58,982 nucleotides of DNA. Origin: Gnetum montanum (Eukaryota > Streptophyta > Gnetopsida > Gnetales > Gnetaceae). The notes below the pieces were generated by a model. It saw only the letters and a program-made list of their open reading frames with translations. It had not been told where the DNA came from and did not search any database. Within the stretch, counting starts at the first letter, position 1; each line of letters opens with the position of its first letter. Positions 11,530 to 20,790 of this stretch are shown piece after piece. Location: the NCBI GenBank assembly GCA_015680685.1, contig MNCI01027046.1, forward strand, positions 902,448 through 961,429. The letters are read 5' to 3'. The position numbers were made by a program, and so were the translations under genes.

Positions 11530-11938
11530 ATGTCTCCTTTCCATAGAGTCAATAATCTATCACATAATGAAAATACTAGTAGGAAAAATGGCAGGATTTA
11601 TATTGAAGAGAATTGGAGTGAATCACTAAACACAGGGGTTCCATATGCTTGTTTAGACCCTTACTACATTCAAAGACTATGTTTAGCTGATGTAGACAAT
11701 CCTAGAGGAGATGGAGTAAGTCCTAGAACAAGGAGGGCCTCAAGGCCTAGGACCTCCTTTAAACCTAGAAAAGATGAATCAAGGGACCCATGGGGGGAGA
11801 TATAGGAGGCATGGCAATTCTCTTAGTTCATCATCTTCCTCTTCTTCTTTAATGTCTAGTTTTGACAAATATGAATGTAGATATAGAGATAGAGATACAA
11901 CAAGGGATCAAGATGAAGATAGAAATAGAAAGCAAAGG
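11530..11938 (+). pseudogene. gag of element D, part 1
   Basis: The start MSPFH lies 134 bp after the primer site. It is followed by IYIEENWSES, NPRGDGVSPR, RASRPRTSFKP and a Ser-rich, Arg/Asp-rich stretch. The same order occurs in element B from 28,309. The frame breaks after about 91 codons near 11,805, and element C interrupts it at 11,938. The continuation is at 26,995. Confidence 0.7.
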
Positions 11939-12465
11939 TGATGAAGCGTTAAAGTGTCGTGTTGACGTGGTGTTGCCCCATCGACAAGGCCATGTTGATG
12001 TAGTGTTTGCTGTATTTATGAGGTCCCGTTGATGTAGCTTCACAACAAAGTCTATAAATACATGCTCACCCACCGTGTTTATGGCATGTCTTGTCATAGG
12101 CTTAGTGAAGTTCTTGTGGTTTGTTCATTTGAGAGTTAAAATATTTTTTGAGTGCCCGTAGCAGGAGTTAGAAAGTATACAAATCTCTATTCAAGCATTG
12201 ATGTACCTAAGCATAATAATGTGAACCGTGATAAAGACGAGCCTTTTGATAAACCTTGTAGCACTTGGAAATAGATTAATTAATTATTTATGCATTTAAT
12301 GTTTTATGTGATTTCCTTTAATGCTTTAAGTAATTAAATAATTAATTAAGCTAAACTAAGCTAGATTAAGTAGTGATTAATTAAGCACATAAGTACGACC
12401 ACTTTGAGCATATGCTTGATGCTTGGTAATCCCAGTAATTCTTAACATTTGGTAACCCAATAGCG
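11939..12465 (+). repeat. 5' LTR of element C, incomplete
   Basis: It starts TGATGAAG like the 3' LTR at 26,046, and has TATAAATA at 12,053-12,060. It lacks about 70 bp near the start that the 3' LTR has. After position 12,465 the sequence turns into its own reverse complement, so the second half of the LTR and the primer site are absent from this assembly. Confidence 0.75.
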
Positions 12466-12466
12466 N

Positions 12467-12679
12467 GCTATTGGGTTACCAAATGTTAAGAATTACTGGG
12501 ATTACCAAGCATCAAGCATATGCTCAAAGTGGTCGTACTTATGTGCTTAATTAATCACTACTTAATCTAGCTTAGTTTAGCTTAATTAATTATTTAATTA
12601 CTTAAAGCATTAAAGGAAATCACATAAAACATTAAATGCATAAATAATTAATTAATCTATTTCCAAGTGCTACAAGGTT
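12467..12679. repeat. Inverted copy of LTR sequence between Ns (assembly artefact)
   Basis: These 213 bp are the reverse complement of 12,252-12,464, and single Ns stand at 12,466 and 12,680. The two arms look base-for-base identical, although LTR copies in this window are old and diverged. That favours a misassembled contig end rather than a real palindrome. Confidence 0.8.
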
Positions 12680-12704
12680 NCTGATAACTTATTTTAATTA
12701 TAGA

Positions 12705-13785
12705 ATATATTTTTCTCATAAGCATGATGATACTAAATCGCCAATGCCTCAAGAATGCAAGGTGGTATATACTCATCCAGATGAGTATGTGCCTGACTTC
12801 ACCTTCATCATGACCAAGATGACCAATTGCGGTGGTGAGATATGGAGGGCAACATTGTAATGCCTCTCGATTGATCTATGCTCGGGATGTTGCTCCAAAC
12901 TCTTAGGAAGTTGGGCATCTAAGATCTTCAAGAAGAGTACGTTGTGCATGACTATGACTACTGGGACTACTGTCCCACTAAAACACAACGTAGGAGAAAT
13001 TGACACTAGGGGAAGCACCATGAGACTATGAAGGGGAAATAGTTCACCAATCCCTTATTCCTACTCAACCAAAAAAACAATGAGGATCTTCCCTCTAGGG
13101 GTTCTCAACATGAAGATTCTCCACCCCTTGATATTGGTGATGGGGGCTTGAACCTGAAGCTGTAGTCCACTATCAACAATCTAGATTCAGGAAAAAGTGG
13201 GAGTCCAAGCAATGGTTCATGCAAGCATTAGGATGAAAAGAAAGTTGATGAAAATGGTTGTGACAAGTGTAGAGTAGGTGGTAGACACCATGGTGGTGGT
13301 AGTCCTCCTCCTTCCTTACCCTCTTTGTCTGCATCTTCTTCTTCCTCTTTTGGTTATGACAAATGCCATCGAAAGGACAACCATGATGAAGGTGAACAAC
13401 AAGACAATAATGATCACTAGGTCCACCATGAATAAAGGGGTAGTAGAGGACATCATAGGCATCATCAAAATAATGATGATGATGAGCCTTTGTTGGTAAC
13501 TCGGAGTATGCTGAATATTGCAGAGGTAATGAAAATTTCAACTAGACATGTGAAAGATAATTAGATCAAGTGACCTGACATGAACAATATCCCTAGATTT
13601 GAGGGAGGATATAATTGTGATATGCAAACACACCCTCAAGCATTTCAGGATGCTTGTGCCTTACAAAATATTGAAAATGATTAGCAGAAATTAAAGCTAT
13701 TTCCTAGCACACTCATCAAGGAAGCTGAAAGTTGGTATTGATCGTTGGAGTTGGAATCCATCTGCAGGTGGAGTGCAATGCTAAA
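12705..13785 (+). pseudogene. gag of element C, part 1
   Basis: Begins with SHKHDDTK and KVVYTHPDEY, equivalent to the gag start of element E (SSSHKHEDVK, KVVYTHLDEH). A charged, Ser-rich region follows, with (GAT)n near 13,470, and then the core gag segment up to ESWYxxLELESI. It is full of stops. Insertion H interrupts it at 13,786, and gag resumes at 17,064. Confidence 0.65.
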
Positions 13786-13940
13786 TGTTGGCGACCGTTT
13801 GGGATGCGACTGCCAACGAGTGTCCTCGAACAGGATTTAGGTGCCTGCTGGTCTCTAGCAACACCAAGGCCTAGATACCTCCAAATAAACTCAGTAGTTA
13901 ATGTGAGTATGTGTATGTGCTGTTGCGGCGTGCGGTTGTG

Positions 13941-14988
13941 AGAAATGTAACGATTGCGTTGCGTGTAAACTACAAATGACTTACTTTAAAGAGATTCAGC
14001 CAACTTTGCCAAGTACTATGAGTTGTTGAAAACTTCCTATTTTGTTCAACTGCCTAGTCTACGCGGTCCTTATAATACCTACTTGTAAAAAATAAAATTT
14101 TGCAAAAACATTTGAGCACAACTCCACAATCTACTCCTAATTTTCCCCAGAGAAAGAGATAGTTCCACAAGAAAACTAGAAATAGAGCAAGATTCGATGG
14201 AAATAAGCAGAAAAGAAAAGAAAGCAGATTTGTGTAGACCTCAAATATTTAAACAAGGTAAAATGACACGAGTAAACACTTCGCAATAAAGCTATCCCAA
14301 ATTCAATATCTACGAATTGTTCAAACTTCCAAGGCTCAAACAAGCAATATCTTCAAGACAATCCTACTATGCTACCAAAAATTGCTGCGTAAACTACCAC
14401 GTACGAGACTCCATTTTGACTAGATAATAGATGTCAACGATTGCATTCAAACAGAACCTTTAAAAGACTTGACAATTTCTGATTGAAATACCACGAGAAT
14501 TCACTTTAAAGATAAAAAGAAGCTATTCTGGTCCCATCAAAATACCAAAGATTTTCTGAACCCTCTCGACTACTGAATTGTTCAACGGCGTGACTACAAA
14601 CAGAGGCTCTCTTACAACAATCCCAATAGCAGTTCCCACACGTTGCACAATAACGAAATTTACTACTAAAATGCTCTTAAGGCTTTTAAACACAAGCGCT
14701 TCTATGGCAAAATTTTAATAGAAATTTCTATCGGGCAACAAGAACAATAAGAGCAATCTAAAAATCCCAAAATTACTTGCCAAGGATGATACTATCTAAA
14801 CCACTAGCTAAACAATTTAAACAAAACAAAAAATGAAATGCATAACTCACAGGACCATGACAAAGAGGCTGAAATCTTTACTCTAGCAAGCCATCTTACA
14901 AGCAATCGTCTTTACAAATCTTCCAAGATCCCCAGTGTAATATGTGAGACCCAATATGTTATGATTCCCTCCTCCTTGACCCCTGAAG
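13941..14988. other. Non-coding left part of insertion H
   Basis: A-rich sequence without a supported frame on either strand. It is followed on the minus strand by a TATA-like box at 14,989-15,000. If H is an LTR in minus orientation, this would be its transcribed part. I see no homology to other parts of the window. Confidence 0.4.
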
Positions 14989-15000
14989 CCTTTTTATAGG
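14989..15000 (-). promoter_or_regulatory. TATA-like box inside insertion H
   Basis: The minus strand reads CCTATAAAAAGG. It is a good plant TATA match and lies on the same strand as the glycosyltransferase fragment but downstream of it. It would therefore drive the left part of H, not the gene. Confidence 0.35.
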
Positions 15001-15095
15001 GTTCAAAGGTAGGTAGGGAAGTTACAAAATATCTTGGGTGGTTTTAACCACCATAGAGACAAAAAAGCTACAATGGACAAGTGTCCTATTCCATG

Positions 15096-15175
15096 GCCAA
15101 GTGTCTTCATTCAGTTGCCAAGTGTCTTCATGTAGTTGCCAAGTGTCTTCATGCAGTTGCCAAGTGTTCACCATG
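15096..15175. repeat. 21-bp tandem repeat cluster
   Basis: Three copies of GCCAAGTGTCTTCATNNAGTT (15,096, 15,117, 15,138) and a partial fourth at 15,159. Looser relatives (GACAAGTGGCC and similar) continue to about 15,335. The motif TTGACAAGTGGCC recurs at about 15,215, 15,291 and 15,325. Confidence 0.8.
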
Positions 15176-15542
15176 GAGAGAAACAAGTTGCAGTTGACAC
15201 GTGTCCCATTTAGTTGACAAGTGGCCATTGTGGAGATAAAGAGGTTGTAGATGACAAGTGCCCTTGGTGGTTGAGAAGTAGCCCATTTAGTTGACAAGTG
15301 GCCATTTTGGAGACAAAAAGGCTATAGTTGACAAGTGGCCTTGGTGGTTACAATATCATAGAAAATTAAAATACAATCACTAAGTTACATAGAAATATAA
15401 GCTATAGTTGCAACTTACTCCATACATATATATCCTCTTTATTTTGCTTTTTCTTGGCAATATAGGAGGTGGCGGTTGGATAAAATCATGTAATCTAACC
15501 CTCAAAAACACATAAACATTTTTCCCACAGGGCCTTTGTTTA

Positions 15543-16442
15543 TCAAAGATTTGCTATTTGATTTGTTCTTTGTGAAGTAAACAAATATTCAAGCCCAGAT
15601 CCAGGTACTTCAAATCCTGATCTCTCCTTGTGGCAGCGTCTAAGAGTGTGCGCTCTTGAGAGAACGACGATCTCCCTTGGTTGCATCAGGCAGACGTCCC
15701 TCTTCTGGTTGATCCTGCTCAGACTTGTCCAGTTTCTCGAGGTGGAAAGGAATGTCAGGGCCTCCCTCTTTTCTCTGTTTTCGCAGGAAATCTGAATGTC
15801 TGCATCACGATCTGCCTCTAGAATTTGCAGCGGGTTCCTCAACCACATAACGTCCATGTCGGTTAACAGGATGGTGTAATTACGTTTGAGAAGATTGAGC
15901 ACGAATTGCAGGCGAGTCCACATCATGGCGACATAGTGGGGAGTCATGTAGAGTGTCTCCGTAGAAAAGTCGATGCCGGGGGTGGGCAATTGGAAACAGG
16001 TCCAGTGCATCTGCAAGCAGAGTTGCAGAGCCTTTGCATCCAAGCAGGCAATCAGAAGGCGTCTGCACACAGAATTAGTTCTGGCAGCGTCGCTTCTCAA
16101 AAATAGATTCAATATTCCTCCAGGCTGTGCCCAAGTCGTGTTCACGGTAGTGAATATCATGCTACGCTCGTCATCACCGTGCACGTCCATCTGACGCAAA
16201 AATCCTTTCCAAGCTGAAGCTGGCTCGTCTTCTTCTCGCTGAGGAGAAGGAGCTGTCGAAATTGTTGGCGCAGCAGTAGGAAATGTTGTTTGTTGGGGTG
16301 GAATCCAGCGCATGGAGAGCAGCAGCCCTAGCGCTGACGGCATCCTGCGTAACGGCATCAGCACCGCCATGGCCGTTACGGCGGTCCATAGCAAACAACC
16401 GATCAACACATTCGCCATTGTTGCGTTGTTGTTTCTCATCAT
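15543..16442 (-). pseudogene. GT77-like nucleotide-sugar transferase, 5' part with frameshifted end
   Basis: A 299-codon frame. Residues 11-30 are a hydrophobic segment near the N-terminus, as in a type II Golgi enzyme. A Pro/Ser/Thr-rich stem follows, then a GT77-type domain: ATG-proximal TTVNTTW (98-104), CLQMH and GIDFS (156-160), MTPHYVAMMW (166-175) and the metal-binding DxD in LLTDMDVMWLRNP (DMD 195-197), then DADIQIS. This family transfers sugars to cell-wall glycans or glycoproteins; the substrate here is unknown. After about residue 221 the frame loses similarity. A different frame at 15,582-15,631 carries RRDQDLKYLDLGLNI, which fits the conserved DQD...LGL segment, so the ORF end is a frameshift product or an unrecognised intron. 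The C-terminal third of the family is absent. It lies inside insertion H and is probably a captured, non-functional fragment. Confidence 0.72.
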
Positions 16443-17057
16443 TTCCTTGTTTCTTCTGAATGAATTGTTGCAGCTAAGGCGCTGTCTTAGTAGTATAGAG
16501 AAAGAGAGAGATAGATAGATTGACGGGGAGAGAGAGAGAGAATTTTGGAGGAAGTATGAGTTAAGGCAGGTTGTGCAATTTGCAGAGCCATAACTGAGGC
16601 ACCGTTACTTGTTTGATCTTCTTGTCATGGTGGGAGCAGTTCAGAAGAAGAATAGTAATAGTGATGGCAACGGCGGCCTTATCTAGTGATAATGACATCA
16701 GTATTTACATGCACATGGCATTCAGTATCCATTCCCCCATCCATTTTGCCCACTCTCGCACACTCGCTCACGCTCTTTTCCTAGTTTACCTTATCTCTTT
16801 TACCTCTTTTTTTTGTTCTGCAGTTTTTTGTACATGGTCGCCATGGTTGCTCCACCTTCTCCTTGTGATGATGACTCTTAGATAATGCATAACCCAAAGA
16901 CAATTTCCAGCATTCCACAAATCAAACCCACAAAAATCTGCGACAACCCAGCACACAGACCAGACCTGCTACTACATGAATACGCAGACCCTTGATTGCT
17001 TCCTTCGTTGCTTACTTCGATCTGCAAATTCCTGTTCCATGAAGTGGCCAAAATGTG
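16443..17057 (-). promoter_or_regulatory. Captured 5' UTR/promoter region of the GT77-like fragment
   Basis: On the minus strand, upstream of the ATG at 16,442, lie CTCTCT-type and TATC-type runs (about 16,493-16,545), typical of plant 5' UTRs and core promoters. The sequence then continues to the terminus of insertion H. This suggests that genomic DNA, not a processed transcript, was captured. Confidence 0.4.
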
Positions 17058-17063
17058 CCAACA

Positions 17064-18440
17064 CTAAAGTTGTTCAATGATAAATACTAGACATACTCTT
17101 GAGTGTCTAATCTGAGAAGGTAGATCCAAGGATGGAAGCAAGGAACACATGAACCCTTAGACGCTGCCATGAATAGATACTATTCTGTCATACATCGATG
17201 CCCTAGCCATGATTATTCTCAACGAGAACAAATTTGCCACATCATAGATGGACTTAGATAAAAAATGAGAAGAATTCTTGGGGTTTATGCCCAAGGAAGA
17301 CTATCATATCTTAGAGCCCATCAAATCCAAAGGATGAGAGAACAAGTAGCAAAAGAAGAAGGAGAGTTGAGGAAATGGGAAAGTGCTAAGGAATATAATA
17401 GGGATCCCTCCATTCAGAAAAGAGAGTTTTGATTTTCTGACAATGAGGAGTCACCACTTGATGAGTTGGTGAACAGAAAGACCTTGTCGATCCAAAAATC
17501 TATGTTTGAAATTTCAAACAAGGTAGATAAAATGTGGGATTTGTTGGATGAAAAATTCTAGATTGCTCTAAAGATCATAGAAGAATCAAGAGAGCAGAGT
17601 AGTGACCATAATCATAAGAGGTGGAAAGAAGCTAAATGTGTCTACTAAAGGGGTAAGGAAAAAACTACTACAATAGAAGATGTTATGGAGATAGAATCAA
17701 ATGATGATGGTAGGTGTGACATCTGCCAATACGAACATCCTAAGGGGTGTTGCCCTATCATGTCACACTTGCAGGAGTCTAGGATGTACGTGTTGAATCC
17801 TAAATTGGCAAGAAGGCAAACACCTAGAATATTGCCTTATCCTCAAGGCAATCCAAGGCAGTTCCACGAGCAACAACAAGCTTATTATCCAAGTGGAGCT
17901 CCACCAAAGTCATATGAGCAATAGCAATAATGGCAACATCCACAGTTGTGGAGGATGCCACCACTAAAGCAACAGTACCCTTATAGGTAGCCAGATCCAT
18001 ATGGGTACTATGTTCAACAACCAATGTCTCTGCATAACTCTTTTAGTCATGCTTCTTTTCAACATCACTACTACCCTCTAGAGTATCATAGAACTCATTC
18101 TTCATCTACTAGAGGGGAAATCCCATATTCCTATCATCCGTCTCATCCTTTAGCACATGCTCATCCACCCTTCATCGAATTATCCCCGACTCCATCTATG
18201 CAAGACGAAATTCCATCATATTTGCAACAACGTAATGCTCCTATGGCTATCAACTTATAGTTGGCCTTTTAGCTGAATGGTTCAAAATCTAGATCCCAAA
18301 AATGACTATTCTTTTGATCCAATAATCCTTCAAATTCTTCACAGAATAATGCAGCTGGCCACCTTGTCTCCCCATCATCCTTTGCATCAAATCCTTTTGA
18401 GAGTTCTTCAAACCAAATGCCTCCTTTTCTATTACAATTT
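17064..18440 (+). pseudogene. gag of element C, part 2, with zinc knuckle
   Basis: Continues the gag core: KIQGWK-like and HEPLD..., RYYS, CPSHDYSQ, ICHIIDGL. Then come a charged region, CDICQYEHPKGCCP (zinc knuckle, about 17,715-17,760) and a Pro/Gln/Tyr-rich tail with PYGYY and HYYPLEYH. The knuckle spacing is CX2CX3HX4C or X3C, shorter than the usual CX2CX4HX4C. Stops at former Gln and Trp codons are frequent. The tail ends at about 18,440, where it is fused to the middle of RT. Confidence 0.72.
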
Positions 18441-18950
18441 TCTAGATGGTTATAGTGGTTATAACCAAATCCAGATCACATCAAAGAATCAGGCCAAAAC
18501 AATGTTCACGAGTCCCTGGGGGACTTTTGCATATCAAAAAATGCCTTTTGGTATGTGAAATGCTCTTGCAACATTCCAAAACTTGGTCCTGAGCATTTTT
18601 CAGCAACAAATTGATTGCAGGATGGAAGTCTTCATAGATGAATTCTCCACCTATTGCGCCATATTTGAGCAAGCCTTGGACCGCCTTGAGCAAGTGCTTA
18701 AAAGATGTGTGGAGATGAATCTTTGGCTCAATTAGTAGAAGAGCCATCTCATGGTCTAGGAGGGTATTATACTGGGGCATAGAATTTCTCAGGCAAGGAT
18801 TAAGGTGGGCCTTGAAAAGATAAGGGTCATCCAAGGAATAACTCATCAACCAGAAACTGTTAAAGATGGTTGACCATTCCTTGGACACATTGGCTACTAC
18901 CAACAATTCATAGAGAATTTCTCTAAGACACAAAATCCTTGGTCAAATTG
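18441..18950 (+). pseudogene. Partial reverse transcriptase of element C
   Basis: Starts in the middle of the RT domain with LDGYSGYNQIQI, then TSPWGTFAYQKMPFGM and LATFQNLVLSIF. The active-site motif reads FIDE (18,631-18,642) where relatives have FLDD or FMDD, so the second Asp is lost. Downstream, IILGHRIS and IGYYQQFIENFS mark the end of RT. Stops occur at 18,556 and around 18,730-18,760. Compared with E, protease and the RT fingers are missing. Confidence 0.8.
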
Positions 18951-19435
18951 ACAAAGAAGGATGCTCCATTTGTTTGGACCAAGAAGTATGAACATGCATT
19001 CCAACAGCTAAAGGAAAAACTTGTAGAAACTCCAATTCTATGAGCACTAGATTAATTTAAACCATTCCATATCATGATGAATGCATCAAATTATGCCTTG
19101 GAAGCTATGCTTACATAGTTGGATGACCAAAAATATCCATATTATATCCACTGCACAAGTCAAAGCATTGTGGGTGTGCATCTCAATTACACCACCACAG
19201 AGAAAGAACTAATGGCGGCGGTGTATTCTTTGGAAATTTTTAGGCACTATGTGCTTGGATATAAAGTGTTTGTGCATATTGACCACAATGCCATCTACTT
19301 CCTAATGAACAAGCTAATGGTAGGCCCCCATGTCATATGGTGGCTTGTGATCTTGCAAGAATTTGATCTCATGATGGTAGATAGAAAGGGGATTGAGAAT
19401 GTGGTTGCTAATCATCTCTCTTGGTTATGATGGCA
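18951..19435 (+). pseudogene. RNase H domain of element C
   Basis: WTKKYEHAFQQLK is the RT-RH connection. A 103-codon open piece at 19,119-19,430 has NYTTTEKELMAAVYSLEIFRHYVLG (shown here in part as TTTEKELMAAVY), FVHIDHNAI and ENVVANHLSWL. Together these are the Ty3-type RNase H core and its C-terminal NHLS motif. Stops at about 19,040-19,055 break the N-terminal part. Confidence 0.78.
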
Positions 19436-19499
19436 TGACAAAGAGGAGGAAAGCCCACTCTCTGATCAATTTCTAGATGAACTCTTCTTTGCTGATGTA

Positions 19500-20790
19500 G
19501 TTAATGAATAGATGCCCACAAAATTCAAATGGTATGATGACATCCTCACTTACCTTCTTACTTAGGAAACACCACAAGATATAGATTGCAAAATGAAATA
19601 GTAGTTTTGCATCAAGCTAAGCACTTCATGAAAATCAACAGACACCATTACAAGGTGTGTGCCAATGGCTTGGTTCGTTGGTGTGTCCCTAAAGCAGATC
19701 AATTGCACATTGTCTAGGATGCTCACAAAGGCCCTTGTAGAGGCCCTATGCAAGGAGATGCATAGCCATAAAAATCTTGATGGTAGGATACTATTGACCC
19801 ATAATCTTTGGGGATGCCCACCAGTTTGTCTAATCCTATGAATGTTGTCAATGAGATGGTGGGATGGCCGCATGAATGGAGGATCCTCAATAGTGAATTT
19901 AACCATTGGGACCCTATGACATATGGGGCATAGATTTCATGGGTCCCATCACACCCATGTCCAATAGAAAGACCTATATTATCATAGTCGTTGACTACTA
20001 TACCAAATGGGATGAAGTAGCAACTGTTGTTGATTGCACATCATCTACTGTTACTCAATTTGTATAACAACACATTGTAAATAGGTTTGGGGTGCCATGT
20101 GTACTAATTTTTGATAATAGAACACACTTCACAGGCACCACTTTTTGGAAACTCATGCAACGCTTTGGGGTTGAACATAAATTAACAACATCCTATCACC
20201 CTGAATCCAACAGTCAAGCATAGGTTACTAACAAGGAGATCACAAAGATTCTAACAAGAATTGTTAGCAAATATAGGAGAGATTGGAGCACAAAACTCAA
20301 CAATGCCCTTTGGTCTTATCACTTAACATAGAAACTTCCTATTGGCTACTCTTCCTATGAGTTGGTGTACGAAAAACTTCCAATGCTCCCAATTCAATTC
20401 GAGCTCCGTACACTCTCATTAGGCTATGACTTGGACCTTGACCTAAGTTTGGCATAACAAGAAATATTGTTTAACCTAAATGTGCTAGATGAAAATCAAT
20501 TAGTGGCCTTGTCTTTGAATGAAGTGCAAAAGGCATTCAACAAACAATGACATGACCTAAGAATCAGAAGGATCAAACTTCAACTTGGAGATAAGGCCCT
20601 CTACTAGAACCCCACACATGTTCCTCAAAAAACCAAATTTTTGTGGAAGGGACCTTATATAATCGATGAAACCTTTCCTTCTGGGGCCATGATCATATAC
20701 AAACTTGAAAGCCTAGACAAGAAGGTAGTTAATCAACATCCAATAGGTAAAGCCTTTCCATGAGCCCAAGCGAGTTGGTCTAACAAATAC
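19500..20790 (+). pseudogene. Integrase of element C
   Basis: The zinc-binding HHCC region is at about 19,620-19,780 (KHF, then RHHYKVC, CRGP). The catalytic core begins IDFMGPITPM at about 19,930, with YTKWDEV and FDNRTHF (second Asp, about 20,110). The expected catalytic Glu after HPESNSQA is a TAG stop at 20,221-20,223. A GKAFP/FLWKGPYII C-terminal region runs to about 20,760. Element E keeps the Glu but has a stop two codons before it. Confidence 0.8.

Larger units (their letters stand above)
13786..17063. mobile_element. Insertion H: TG...CA-ended element carrying a GT77-like gene 5' end
   Basis: 3,278 bp with short inverted termini TGTTGGC/GCCAACA, flanked by CTAAA at 13,781-13,785 and 17,064-17,068. 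Removing it restores continuous gag sequence of element C. TG...CA ends plus a 5-bp duplication are typical of LTR-retrotransposon insertions, but I find no pair of long direct repeats, PBS, gag or pol inside. A TATA-like CCTATAAAAAGG lies on the minus strand at 14,989-15,000. The contents are A-rich sequence (13,940-14,940), a 21-bp repeat cluster, and a glycosyltransferase 5' region. It could be a long solo LTR that captured a gene fragment, or another transposon type. Confidence 0.65.

Noticed and set aside
12252-12679. Long hairpin, MITE or small-RNA precursor
   Set aside because: Bounded by Ns, with identical arms made of old LTR sequence; best explained as an assembly artefact.
13173-13541. 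His-rich frame on the minus strand
   Set aside because: It is the reverse of the (GAT)n and Ser-rich part of gag in element C.
15640-17171. 14-bp identity CTTAGACGCTGCCA between the GT77 fragment (minus) and gag (17,158, plus)
   Set aside because: Matches of this length are expected by chance in a window of this size; no extended similarity.
17064-20790. Frequent TAG within element C coding sequence, suggesting stop-codon recoding
   Set aside because: Compared with E, the stops fall at former Gln, Trp, Glu and Arg codons, and TAA and TGA also occur. That is ordinary decay, not reassignment.
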